Below, piece by piece: positions 40,583 to 50,266 of a DNA stretch of 64,000 bases. Source of the DNA: Saccharomycopsis crataegensis (lineage: Eukaryota > Ascomycota > Saccharomycetes > Ascoideales > Saccharomycopsidaceae); the NCBI RefSeq assembly GCF_037102585.1, contig NW_027043831.1:62001-126000 (forward strand). Direction: 5' to 3'. Position 1 is the first letter of the stretch, and the number at the start of each line of letters is the position of its first letter. Made by a program: the position numbers and the translations under genes. The notes below the pieces were generated by a model that was not told the origin of the DNA, ran no database searches, and saw nothing but the letters and a program-made list of their open reading frames with translations.

Positions 40583-40949
40583 CGATGACGGAAAAAAGGA
40601 ATGTGGAGTATATTTTATTGGATTTCAATCTTTGACAAAGGAAAAAAAAGGAATGATATTTCCGTGGAATTCAAATTCTTATAAAGACTCGACCATGTTT
40701 TGCGTTGATGTATGTTCAAGTTTCAGGGCTGCAGCAAGCCCGCAGATTAGGTGAAAAGACAGCATACACCTAAAATATGAAACAATAAGCGGTTTCTTGT
40801 GCAAGCTTTTATCAGATTTGCGTCAGTCAGTAGATACACTTGTACGTATCAATTGACATTATTACCGTAAACGCATATAATATTTGCGTTCAAGAGGTCG
40901 ATGATCATCGCAAGTCTGGAAATCATTGTTGCAAAAAAAAACTTTGTAA

Positions 40950-41815
40950 CATGCAAGAAAATCAATTAAGTGATTCAGCTAGTCCTTAAACAACCTCATA
41001 CACAAAGTGTCGGAAAAAGAAAAAATTTAAAATAATAGAAGCCTCGTTGAGAAACTTGGGTGGGTATAATTTTGCAAAATCTTGGAAAAATGTTTCCCTA
41101 AAGATAACATACTCCAATAATAGTGATTCGAAGGTATGAAACTCCAATGAGTTCATGAAGATTCATACTCACAGTTGCGTGTATCTGGATAGCATATAAG
41201 ATATAGTACACATAAGTATAGGAAGTAACATTAAGGTGGTCCTATAGTGAGTGTACAACAAAGGAAATCCTTAGAGAAATCATAAGATGAGAACATGAAA
41301 GAATACCTTTTGGAAATAACATTCGACTAAGCATCATTCGATGAATTATATTAGAGATTATGGGCCAATTATTCCAAGTATTTCATATTTTCTAGGAGTG
41401 ATGATTTGGTCTCTGTGATTGAAATTCAAAGCCTTTCAAAGAACATGGGATCTGATATATTCAAGAACTAATTAATGATATTTTAGTCTCTCAAATTAAA
41501 AATTTACAGATGTCCTTGAAGGAACCAGAATATTATATAAGTAAAATGAATTTGTTGCTGATATTAATAGAGGTGTTGTAGGACAGAAAAAAGAAGAACA
41601 TGAAACTCCTGCTAAAAAGAACATACATTATCTGATATGATCACATTTTTTTCAAAGAGGCACCATATATATATTTTACAATTGATCTAGTTTCTAATTT
41701 CATCACTTACATTTCTTTAAATTTAAGTAAAACTGGTGATTTTTCCCAATATTATGACTACATCAAGAGTTTGCTGCCTAATAATGCTGGATAATTGCTA
41801 CCTTGAGGTAATTTT
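40950..41815 (+). mobile_element. Decayed gag-like retroelement relic
   Basis: Separate short stretches on the plus strand read like protein of a copia-type Gag: near 41070-41110 NFAKSWKNVSLKI, near 41470-41580 an amphipathic stretch, and near 41640-41790 SLNLSKTGDFSQYYDYI. The composition contrasts with flanking non-coding DNA. It is broken in several places and looks old. No pol part, protease or second LTR was recognised. The family call is tentative; a decayed host gene is an alternative. Confidence 0.35.
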
Positions 41816-42106
41816 AATATAAATCGAGCAGTAAGATATGTAAGAGTCTGCCAATATTTTTTTTTACGAGTGATAAAATATTAAAAAGCATGCTAGATGT
41901 TTGATGAAGCAAGACTAAGACTAAGTATTACATATATGTATCTATAGATATTATCCTTACAATGTTGGTTGATGTTGTGCCCTCCGACGGGTAAGGATGA
42001 TTTTGCATTGGGCGAAAATACGTAGAAACAAAATAGAGGCACGCGCCATCGACACCATCCACGAAACGATACACAAGTTGGTGAGCACACATCAGAATAC
42101 CAAAAA

Positions 42107-44947
42107 ATGTCACTCAATCCTGGCGAAGATGTTAAATCTCGTCTAAGACCATTTGGTATTGTGTTTGAGAAATCCCTACGGGATTTGATCAAAGGGATCC
42201 GGGCCCACAAAGAACCAGAAGCACAATCGGAGTTCTTACTAAAAGCCATTACCGAGTGCCGTCAAGAAGTAAAATCTTCGGACATGGATCTCAAGACAAT
42301 GACAATCTTGAAGCTTTGCTATTTGGAGATGTATGGTTTCGATATGTCGTGGGCCAATTTCAACGTATTGGAAGTGATGTCGTCTTCGAAATTCCAGCAA
42401 AAGAGGGTTGGGTATTTAGCAGCGGGCCAAGCTTTTAGAAACGAAGAAGATGTTTTAATGCTAGCGACAAATTTATTAAAGAAAGACTTGAACTCCTCAT
42501 CAAGCGTCGAAGTGGGGGTTGCTCTCAGTGGAATTTCGTCAGTGGTCAATCCAACGTTGGCAAGAGATGTCACTGATGATATAATAAAAATGTTGAATCA
42601 TTCCAAGCCGTATATCAGAAAGAAAGCGGTTTTGGCATTATATAAGATCTTTTTGCAGTATCCAGAGGCCTTGAGAACCTCATTTGATCGACTTTGTGAC
42701 AAATTGGATGATGAAGATGATTCGGTGATGGCAGCCACGGTAACGGTTATTTGTGAATTGGCGAAGAAGGCTCCCAAGAATTTTGTGAATTTGGCTCCAA
42801 GGCTACATGCCATTTTATCTACTACAAAGAATAACTGGGTCATTATAAGATTGCTTAAATTGTTCTCTTCATTGGCGAAAATCGAACCAAGGCTAAACTC
42901 AAGGTTGATTCCAAAGATTTTAGAAATTGTTGAAACGACGGGAGCAATGTCATTGATTTACGAGTGTATTAATTGTATTGTGGTTGGAGAAATGTTAGAC
43001 GATTCTAACTTGGACGTTGCTCAGATTTGTGTTGATAATTTAAAGCCTTTTTTCACCGCCACTGATCCGAATTTGCAATATGTAGGATTGTTGACCTTGA
43101 ACAAGATTGCAACAATTCAACCCCATATCATTTCTGAGCAAAGCAAGGTCATCATTGGCTGTCTTGTTCATCCTGATTTATCTATTAGAAAACAAGCTCT
43201 TGATTTATTGGAATATGTTGTATCCGAGGACAATTTGGAACAGGCGGTATCGATCTTAATTAATGAGTTGTTACCAAATAACACTGCTAATAGTAGCAAT
43301 GAGATAGTGTTGGATGATGATTTTAAAGTAAGTATTATCAATAGAATTCTTGATTCATGTGTGTTTAGAAATTATACCAACATATCCGACTTTGATTGGT
43401 TTATCTCTGTCCTTTCAGATTTGATAAAGATCTCTGCCGAATACAATCTTCATGAAATTGGTCCTAGATTAGGAATCGAGTTTAGAAACGTCCTTGTGAA
43501 AATCCCATCAATAAGATCGGCAATCATCAATGACTGCCTAGTTGACTTGGTTCAGGATGAGTTGGTCGTTAGCAATTTACTCGGGTGCATGCCAGAAATC
43601 TTATGGGCTATCGGTGAATACTCTACAATGATCAATGATCCAAATTCCTTGTTGTTTAACTTGCTGGACACTTTTCAAAATGGAATTGTCAGTGGTGATG
43701 ATGCGTTTGAAGAAACCGGAGAATACGATAAAACTTTAGTGATTTTGATCCCTACTCTTGTTAAGATCCTCAACGCCTATGCTAATGGCAATTCGAACTA
43801 CATGTGGAATTATCAAGAAAAGCAAAAGGTAATGGCACAACTTACCAGGATTATTGATTTCCTCAATAAAACATCCGTGCTGAAGAACTTCAACGTCCAA
43901 GAACGGTCAATTGAATTCCTCGAGTTCCTCAAACTTTTGAAAGAGGCGATGGAAGAATTGCTGGATGATTCTCTCCAATCCCCTCTTCTCTTATCACAGG
44001 TATTGCCATCACTATTCAACTCTTGGGAATTGAACCCCATTGCCAAAGACGTTCAGAAAGCCATTGCGGTGCCTGATGAACTTGATCTAGATGCGGAAAT
44101 TTATCCTGTTGATGGGTCGTACTCTGACCCCGAGGATGGTTATTTAAAATACCGTAATCCAGAATATTATAATGCAGCCAGTGATCTGGACATATCTGAT
44201 AGTGAAAATGAATTCACAGCCTATTCCAACCCATTATTAGGAATCCAGGGTAATGGAGTAGACAACGATGGTATGTACCATGATGATGTGGATGAACTTA
44301 TAATGGAAGATGACACAGAAGCTAGAGAAAAAAGAAGATTGAAACGTTTGGAACGGCAGAAAAATGATCCTTTCTATCTTAAATCCGAAGATGAAGTCAA
44401 TGTATCGGTGTCCAAGGATAGTTTTATAGAAATGGATCTGGACAATGATATTAAAGCATCCACTAAGAAAATCACCTCTAGCAAAACAGTGGGGAAATCA
44501 AAGACAAAGAAAGTAAAGAAGGCCAAACCGGTGGTCCTAGCTGAAGAAGTATTATTTTCAGGATCGGGATCTGTTACTGGCTCAGCAAACGATCTCAGCG
44601 CAATTCCTGAAGGTTCCAAAACCAAGAAAAAAACCAAGAAAAATATTTTGAAAATCGATGCCTCAGGGCTCGAGAATTTCGATCTCAATGGGTCATTAGA
44701 ACCGGAATTTAGTCCTCAGTTAGAGAAAGAAATTGGTTATGTAGTGGAAGATGTTCCGGATAATACCATCACTAATAATAATGATCAAGGTGAGTTGGTG
44801 GTGGTGTCAAAGAAAAAGAAGAAATCTAAAAAGAAGAGTGGTGATGAAGACGGTACCAAAAAGAAGAAGAAAACTAAGACGGACGCTGAGGGAAATGTCA
44901 TTGAAGTTAAACGAAAGAGCAAAAAGAAGGTAGTTAAAATACAGTAG
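42107..44947 (+). CDS. APL5: AP-3 adaptor delta subunit
   Basis: This 946-residue protein opens with the delta-adaptin trunk: FEKSLRDLIKGIRAHKEPEA, LKLCYLEMYGFDMSWANFNVLEVM, KRVGYLAAGQAF. HEAT-like helical repeats follow to about residue 600. The C-terminal third is a disordered acidic and Lys-rich hinge (KKKKKSKKKSGDED, KKKKKTKTD). AP-3 delta is the large subunit of the AP-3 coat, which sorts cargo such as alkaline phosphatase and Vam3 from the Golgi to the vacuole. Length matches S. cerevisiae Apl5 (932). The start at 42107 gives MSLNPGEDVKSRLRPFG. Confidence 0.93.
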   Translation: MSLNPGEDVKSRLRPFGIVFEKSLRDLIKGIRAHKEPEAQSEFLLKAITECRQEVKSSDMDLKTMTILKLCYLEMYGFDMSWANFNVLEVMSSSKFQQKRVGYLAAGQAFRNEEDVLMLATNLLKKDLNSSSSVEVGVALSGISSVVNPTLARDVTDDIIKMLNHSKPYIRKKAVLALYKIFLQYPEALRTSFDRLCDKLDDEDDSVMAATVTVICELAKKAPKNFVNLAPRLHAILSTTKNNWVIIRLLKLFSSLAKIEPRLNSRLIPKILEIVETTGAMSLIYECINCIVVGEMLDDSNLDVAQICVDNLKPFFTATDPNLQYVGLLTLNKIATIQPHIISEQSKVIIGCLVHPDLSIRKQALDLLEYVVSEDNLEQAVSILINELLPNNTANSSNEIVLDDDFKVSIINRILDSCVFRNYTNISDFDWFISVLSDLIKISAEYNLHEIGPRLGIEFRNVLVKIPSIRSAIINDCLVDLVQDELVVSNLLGCMPEILWAIGEYSTMINDPNSLLFNLLDTFQNGIVSGDDAFEETGEYDKTLVILIPTLVKILNAYANGNSNYMWNYQEKQKVMAQLTRIIDFLNKTSVLKNFNVQERSIEFLEFLKLLKEAMEELLDDSLQSPLLLSQVLPSLFNSWELNPIAKDVQKAIAVPDELDLDAEIYPVDGSYSDPEDGYLKYRNPEYYNAASDLDISDSENEFTAYSNPLLGIQGNGVDNDGMYHDDVDELIMEDDTEAREKRRLKRLERQKNDPFYLKSEDEVNVSVSKDSFIEMDLDNDIKASTKKITSSKTVGKSKTKKVKKAKPVVLAEEVLFSGSGSVTGSANDLSAIPEGSKTKKKTKKNILKIDASGLENFDLNGSLEPEFSPQLEKEIGYVVEDVPDNTITNNNDQGELVVVSKKKKKSKKKSGDEDGTKKKKKTKTDAEGNVIEVKRKSKKKVVKIQ

Positions 44948-45109
44948 TGTGCTATTAGTCGTCGCGATATTAATAAATGCATTTATTGTTTATAATATAA
45001 TCAAATGAAAAAACTGAGATGACAAGAAAAGAAAAAACCAGAAATATGACATAGTGTATTTTCTAATTTTTTTTGTGAAAGACAAAGAGAATTTCGGAAT
45101 CTAACTCAT

Positions 45110-47095
45110 TCATTCAGTATATGAAAAACTTTGTAATGATATTTTGCCCACCAGAGCCCCGCTAATCGAATGACAGTCTTTAGCCGCTGGCTTAGGCTTC
45201 TGTACTAAATAACTGGACAATTTATTCCCTTGATGGGGCTTATTATTCATTTTCGCCCCAGTCAATGACCTTTTTGGCTTAGTATTTGGGGGTTTTCTTA
45301 GGCTGTTATAGGTTGCCAGTCTAACTAATGGTTTCTTTTGTTCATTGATATTGCTAGTATGGTTTGATGCAGTGTATTTGAACTTGCTTGAGAGTGAACT
45401 AATTTGAATGTTCGAAGATTTTACCTCATTATCACTAAATGATGCACCATCAATATCACCATCAGAGTCGATAATTTCATCATCTGATTCATTTATATTC
45501 ATTTTGTTTTCCACAACAGCGCTAGTAATTTTTGGAATATTTTCTTTTTCTGTATCAGATATCGGTTGAGTAACTTCTGTAATGCTGAAATTATTTTTGA
45601 TTGGTTGTTGACGTTCTATTGATATTTTTGAAGTAGGTTTCTCGTTAGCAGATTTTTCAACATCAGTTACTGTTGTGTTGTCTGGTGTATTGTAATTCAG
45701 TTCCTCAAGGCTCTTTTTATTTACCTTGATGGCAAAATATTTGCTTTTTGTGCCGTGTTTAATTTTCTCAACCCCACCTCCGAATTTATTGATTCGATTG
45801 TTAATCATCGAAGTAATATCAGCCTTTACTACTGGCTTAGTTGTCTCCACTGTATTAGTGAATAGTTTATTTGATGATGATCTCATCACCAGTGGTTTGC
45901 TATCGCTGGTTTGTGACGAACTAAAGAATTTAAAGGTATCGATGGTTCTTGATGGTTTTGATTTGATAGTCGGCGAGGAACAAGATCTTTGAACTGTTCT
46001 ATTATGTTTATTGATATTACTGTTTATATTTGCCTTCAGGTTCATGTTCATCAAAGATTCTTCTCTAGATACCAATAATTCCTTGGTCATTGGATGTAAA
46101 TTTCCCAATGCTACTCCGTAATGAATATCTGGATCTTCATGTAGGGTTCCAATACACTCACCAATGAGTTCCAATTCGTCGTTTTCAATATCAGGTGGTA
46201 TTGGATTTAAAGTAGTCATTTGTAATTGTTGTGGATCGAATACTCGGGGATACAAGAACGAAGCATCTGCTCGGCGATACTCTTCTTCAAATTCCTTGGG
46301 TACAATCATTTTATCTAACCTTAGTTTCAAAAGCACTCTGTCCATTGACTGATAATGTCTGACTGCTTGTAATGATTTTTTAATCCCCATTTTCGGTATT
46401 CCTGAAGTATAATCACACCCACTGATACACGCTGCCATTCTAAATTGGCATGGAGTCATTGTCCCAAGAGTGTACCCAGGAACTTTCTTGAAATTTTCCC
46501 TGCGGATTTCAATCACAGTATTCTCTTTATCATTGAACTTGGTCAATAATTTTTGGCATCCAAACACTAGCAAATCTGAATCTTCTGACATGATGGCATC
46601 AACTTGACCAGTTTGTTCCAAGTACACCATTTGAGAATCGGCCTCATAAGGGGCCACCACGTAGTCAATAGATTGCAATTTCAAATAATCGATGATGGTT
46701 TTGGCAATTTCTGGACTTACATCAATACTTTTACTCAAAAAATCATGGGCGCGTTTATGATCCCCGTTGCTCAAGTATTGTAGTCCCAATTCTTTATTCG
46801 TCTGACGCGATTGTTTCCGCGAGTCTTCAGTTTGGGATTTCGAGGCAAAGTCGTCCCCATCGAATACAAAATACGGCTTTATGTTGAAAACTGATAGTAG
46901 AAGCCTTATTCGACGCTGGAAGAACTGGAGATATTTGAAAGTGGGTTTGTCGTGGGCTAGTTCATAAGTGCAAGAATATACTGCTCTATGAAGCCACGCG
47001 TAACCGTCGATAGCAATAGTTTTACCAGAGTATGCTCCTAGAGACTTGGTTTCTTGGATTGGCTTAAGAACTGGAAGAAGACCTGAAACCCCCAT
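45110..47095 (-). CDS. EXO1: Exonuclease 1 (5'-3' exonuclease/flap endonuclease)
   Basis: This 661-residue FEN1-superfamily nuclease starts MGVSGLLPVLKPIQ. Active-site acidic residues are intact: AIDGYAW (near 30), FVFDGDDF (near 79), YEADSQM (near 150), SEDSDLLVFG (near 173) and SGCDYTSGIPKMG (near 227), the last followed by the helix-hairpin-helix. The disordered C-terminal half is expected to bind Mlh1/Msh2. Exo1 acts in mismatch repair, meiotic and mitotic DNA end resection and telomere processing. Length is close to S. cerevisiae Exo1 (702); Din7 is shorter. An MluI cell-cycle box lies about 120 bp upstream. Confidence 0.95.
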   Translation of the reverse strand: MGVSGLLPVLKPIQETKSLGAYSGKTIAIDGYAWLHRAVYSCTYELAHDKPTFKYLQFFQRRIRLLLSVFNIKPYFVFDGDDFASKSQTEDSRKQSRQTNKELGLQYLSNGDHKRAHDFLSKSIDVSPEIAKTIIDYLKLQSIDYVVAPYEADSQMVYLEQTGQVDAIMSEDSDLLVFGCQKLLTKFNDKENTVIEIRRENFKKVPGYTLGTMTPCQFRMAACISGCDYTSGIPKMGIKKSLQAVRHYQSMDRVLLKLRLDKMIVPKEFEEEYRRADASFLYPRVFDPQQLQMTTLNPIPPDIENDELELIGECIGTLHEDPDIHYGVALGNLHPMTKELLVSREESLMNMNLKANINSNINKHNRTVQRSCSSPTIKSKPSRTIDTFKFFSSSQTSDSKPLVMRSSSNKLFTNTVETTKPVVKADITSMINNRINKFGGGVEKIKHGTKSKYFAIKVNKKSLEELNYNTPDNTTVTDVEKSANEKPTSKISIERQQPIKNNFSITEVTQPISDTEKENIPKITSAVVENKMNINESDDEIIDSDGDIDGASFSDNEVKSSNIQISSLSSKFKYTASNHTSNINEQKKPLVRLATYNSLRKPPNTKPKRSLTGAKMNNKPHQGNKLSSYLVQKPKPAAKDCHSISGALVGKISLQSFSYTE

Positions 47096-48093
47096 CCTTT
47101 GGAAAGATCACAGTTAGGATGTTTAAAATGGGGTTGTGGGTAGAGGATTTGAAGTTTTTGTTTACATCGAAATATTTTTTTTTTTTTTTTTCCTAAAATA
47201 TTAGTATTTTTTGACGCGTTTAACACAAAAAAAAAATCCAAAGAGGAAATGCAAATATCAAGAATAAATAGTAGGTGAAGGAACTATTATATTAGCTTTT
47301 TAAGATTAACTGGTTATCAAAAAAATATCTAGAGTTCTCATTCATCTATTTACGACTGTATCATTTATTGACTACATCCCGAACTTTATAATAGTGTCAA
47401 ATCAAATCAAACACAAGTGTATTAAATAAAGAATAGAAATTCATTAAATTCTCATTGAGAGGAAGAGAATTCAAACAGAGAATCGATAGCGAGATTCTAT
47501 AAAATGAAATAAATTACAAGATATAAAAGTCTGTCTTTCTCTTTAACAGGACACATTTTAAGTACAAATCATGAGCTTGCGTAGATTGAAGAAGAAAAAA
47601 GGATATAATTCAATATTTATCAATATATTATAGATAAAAAATTTCAATCAAATGGATTATAAAAGACTTTCAAGATCCTTACCGGCATCGCAAGTGCTCC
47701 AGCCCACCTTGTTCTTCCTGGAAAGCAATGGAAGTTTGGTAATTGGTGTTGATTTTCTTATGGATCACTAGTATATTTTGAAGAACAGCGGTTATTGTTA
47801 ATGATTAATGGTGACCGTGGGATACTTGAATAAAATGGCAGAAATGGTGAATATTTATACTTGAGAAAGGGTACACAGCGGCAACCGCGTCAAAACAGGA
47901 TGATGCTAACATTTGGTGATGAGCAATAACATATAATTTTAAACACCATGTAGTTTCCTGAAATTTTGATAAGATCCCAAAGATAAGCAGCAGCAGTTTC
48001 ACAATATTACATAATGTTTTTACCCTGATACCATCATCAATATGACTACGTATATAAAAGAATAACTTAGAATTTGATGAATTACAAGGCCGG
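47096..48093. other. EXO1 upstream region and gene-free DNA
   Basis: This 1-kb AT-rich stretch contains the EXO1 promoter with an ACGCGT box and a T18 run near 47175-47191. A TATAAAAG with a pyrimidine tract at 47523-47548 recalls an LTR promoter, but no matching ends were found. No gene is seen. Confidence 0.45.
47214..47219. promoter_or_regulatory. MluI cell-cycle box (ACGCGT) upstream of EXO1
   Basis: A perfect ACGCGT palindrome lies 119 bp upstream of the EXO1 ATG. MBF (Mbp1-Swi6) binds this site to drive G1/S expression of DNA replication and repair genes in yeasts. EXO1 is a plausible target. Confidence 0.5.
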
Positions 48094-48251
48094 ATGAATG
48101 AATGAATGAATTGTATATTAACGAGTCACAGAGGTTCTAAATAACATGCAAGCCGGGCATTTCATGCCGGTCTTTCTAATAGGTAAGTAAAATACTATAA
48201 CTTTCTCACAACCTCACACTCCTTGCTTTAAGAATTAATCACATCACCGGT
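48094..48251 (+). mobile_element. Solo copia-type LTR copy near tRNA-Lys
   Basis: This copy shares about 140 bp with 35060-35208, with four differences that I count. It begins with a TGAATGAAT repeat and ends ATCACATCA. CCGGA precedes it and CCGGT follows, a near-match that might be a 5-bp target duplication; however CCGGT also follows the other copy. No internal part is present, so it looks like a solo LTR. It lies 435 bp upstream of a tRNA gene. It looks young. Confidence 0.55.
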
Positions 48252-48439
48252 AAAAAACTCAACAATCAAGATTATTAAGGAAAAAAGGTGCAATGTGAAA
48301 ATATGAGATGAAGTCACTAGTGAATTACCCATCACTAGGAGCTTCATGAACTGAGATGGAGGTCTTTGTTGAGGGGTTTTGGCACTATATCTCAAATACT
48401 AAGTATTTTCAAATTAGTGACCATCAGAATTCTGGGGGA

Positions 48440-48620
48440 TAATAAAAATAAAAATAATAAAAATCAATAAAATAATTAAATCCAAGTAAAAAAATAATTC
48501 AAATAATCAAATAATCAAATAATTCAAATAATCAAATAGACCAAATAATTCAAATAAGTCAAAATAATCCAAATAAACCAAATAAACCAAATAAACCAAA
48601 TAAATCACTAAATAAATCAG
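48440..48620. repeat. Degenerate (CAAATAATC / AAATAAACC) minisatellite
   Basis: The stretch consists almost only of A, T and C on the plus strand, with repeated CAAATAAT, CAAATAATC and AAATAAACC units; the last part has four near-perfect AAATAAACC units. It lies between the solo LTR and tRNA-Lys. It has no coding potential. Confidence 0.7.
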
Positions 48621-48685
48621 GCCGGGTAATCATCACAGGTTATTTGCAGAATATGAGATGCGAAAAATATTCCTCTCAAGCTCCA

Positions 48686-48768
48686 TCCTTATTAGCTCAG
48701 TTGGTAGAGCGTTCGGCTTTTAGAAATAAGGAACCGAAATGTCCAGGGTTCGAGCCCCTGATGAGGAG
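48686..48768 (+). tRNA. tRNA-Lys (TTT) with 10-nt intron
   Basis: The acceptor stem TCCTTAT pairs with ATGAGGA, the D arm is GCTCAGTTGGTAGAGC, the anticodon stem TTCGG/CCGAA, and the T arm has loop TTCGAGC. Removing 10 nt at 48723-48732 (GAAATAAGGA) restores the loop CTTTTAA with anticodon TTT at 48719-48721. Sequence is nearly that of yeast tRNA-Lys(UUU), which is also intron-bearing in S. cerevisiae, though with a longer intron from memory. A T6 terminator follows at 48773-48778. Confidence 0.93.
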
Positions 48769-48976
48769 TTTCTTTTTTGCAAATTTAATATTTGAAATTG
48801 AGCAAATGCTTTCCTTTTTTAACTCTAACTTTTTTTTTTTTTTTTTTTTTTCTGTCTTACAACTATCGAAGTCTTTTATACTGAGTTAGATAAACTATGA
48901 TACTTTCTTTCTTTATGTTTCTAGATGACAGACAAGACTTTATTAAAATTGACCATATTGGATTGCAAAGAAAAAA

Positions 48977-49903
48977 CTAAAATTTGTTTTTCATAGTACG
49001 GAGAGTGTCCATAATTTCCGACTGGGATTTCCCTTGGCCCTTCGTGGCAATCAAGATCTCCGGGTCATCTAATCTGAAAAATGGGTTAGCATCGAGCTCG
49101 TCCTGTAAATTGAACATCCCACAAGTGAATTCTTTCCCTGTGAATTTTGATATGTAATTACTCAATGCTATGCTTTTAGGCATGACGGATTTAGCAAATT
49201 CAGCATTGCTGGCAGTGTATTCATGACCTGGATAGATCTTGGTTTGTTTATCAACGTTATCCGGGATAGTTTCCATCATGACTTTAGTCATCTGCGCCCC
49301 AGTACCTTCAAAGAAACGACCGTTACCTAGATGGAAAATGGTGTCCCCAGAAAATAATACTTTTTCACCAGTGTGCTTATCGACAGCGTACCAACAAATT
49401 GAGTCCATGGTATGGCATGGAGTATGGATTGCTTGGATTTCGATGCTGGTTCCTAAAGATAAGTGGTCTAGATGTTTTGGGGTGAGGGTTACTTTCGGAG
49501 AGTCTTCTCCGGCGTATACTGGTAAATCCTCGCCGTAGATCTTCTTGAAGTACTCTAACATACTGGTATTTCCATCCGAATGGTCATAATGATGGTGAGT
49601 GTTGACGACTGCTGTGAACTTGAGCCCCGAGAATTTCTCAGCAAGCACTGGAATAACCTCTTCAGGTTGAGCAGGATCGATCACCCACGATTCTTTTGTC
49701 TTGTCATCGGTTAAAATGTAGCAGTAGTTATCTCCACGGCCCCATCTCATTGGGATGTAATCGACATGCATTTTTCTAGCGAATTGAAGAGTCTAGACCA
49801 TTGTTAATACCTAAATTCAGTGATAAAAGTATACAAGATTGTGTTATATGCTCACATTTATCGGTTTCGGTTTCCTGTAAAAAACAGAAAGATTTCTCAA
49901 CAT
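48977..49903 (-). CDS. GLO2: Hydroxyacylglutathione hydrolase (glyoxalase II), with inferred presequence exon
   Basis: The main frame runs from an ATG at 49771 for 264 residues. It has the binuclear zinc site THHHYDHSDGN, HTPCHTMDSICW, FSGDTIF with GRFFEGTG, and YPGHEYTASNAEF, so the enzyme should hydrolyse S-D-lactoylglutathione to D-lactate and GSH. Upstream, 49903-49856 encodes MLRNLSVFYRKPKPIN, basic and hydroxyl-bearing, and splicing out 49855-49793 joins it in phase to TLQFARK-MHVDYIPMRW, giving 287 residues. The extension LQFARKMHV resembles the start I remember for mitochondrial Glo4 (LLQQIRNMHV). Unspliced or downstream-initiated mRNA would make the cytosolic form. Core assignment is certain; the exon is inferred. 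Confidence 0.93.
49793..49855 (-). other. Inferred GLO2 intron (63 nt)
   Basis: The donor is GTGAGC (from 49855) and the acceptor TCTAG (ending 49793). A TATTAAC at 49809-49803 places the branch A about 10 nt before the AG, the same geometry as in SSD1 and YKE2 here. Both flanking exons stay in one frame. The donor is a weak variant of the yeast GTAWGT consensus, which lowers certainty and might explain regulated splicing. Confidence 0.65.
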
Positions 49904-50266
49904 AAAGTATAATACTTTAGGAAACTGATCGATCCGACAGCTCTTGGCTATATCTATCACATCATCATTTTTCTTGTATTTTTTTTTTTTTTTTTTTCCT
50001 CCAATTGTCCCCCGCAAGAACCTATGCAAATCAGTTAGTAGTGGTAACACCACCAAAGGCTCAGTAAACCTCAGGTAACATTTGCAATAGAAATATTACA
50101 ATAAATTGAATACTGATTTATTGCAATTTTCCTTCCCCCCCCCTCCTCCTATTTTCGAATAATTGTTTCCAGATATCGTGTCGATATTTCCTAGGGGTGC
50201 TGGACCCGGTACACTTCCCCACACAATAATGAAATCACAGAAAATCACAAAGAAGTAACAGATTAG
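49904..50266. other. Divergent region between GLO2 and the F-box gene
   Basis: This stretch contains a T18 run at 49980-49997 and a C9 run (near 50136-50144). A frame in it on the minus strand is continuous with the GLO2 presequence exon but has no upstream ATG in frame. No separate gene is called. Confidence 0.5.

Larger units (their letters stand above)
40454..42106. other. Long intergenic region with GA microsatellite and coding relic
   Basis: This 1.65-kb region upstream of the SUN gene and APL5 holds a T run (near 40470), a (GA)12 microsatellite at 40559-40582, and from about 40950 a decayed protein-like stretch described separately. The final 290 bp before APL5 look like ordinary promoter DNA. 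No intact gene or RNA gene is recognised. Confidence 0.5.

Noticed and set aside
41393-41480. Box C/D snoRNA-like TGATGAT motif
   Set aside because: No D box CTGA with pairing terminal stem at a fitting distance was found.
47523-47548. Possible LTR promoter (TATAAAAG plus pyrimidine tract)
   Set aside because: No LTR ends, repeats or primer site were found around it.
49844-50056. Separate 70-residue minus-strand gene upstream of GLO2
   Set aside because: It opens only with GTG and its useful part is better explained as the presequence exon of GLO2 beginning at the ATG at 49903.
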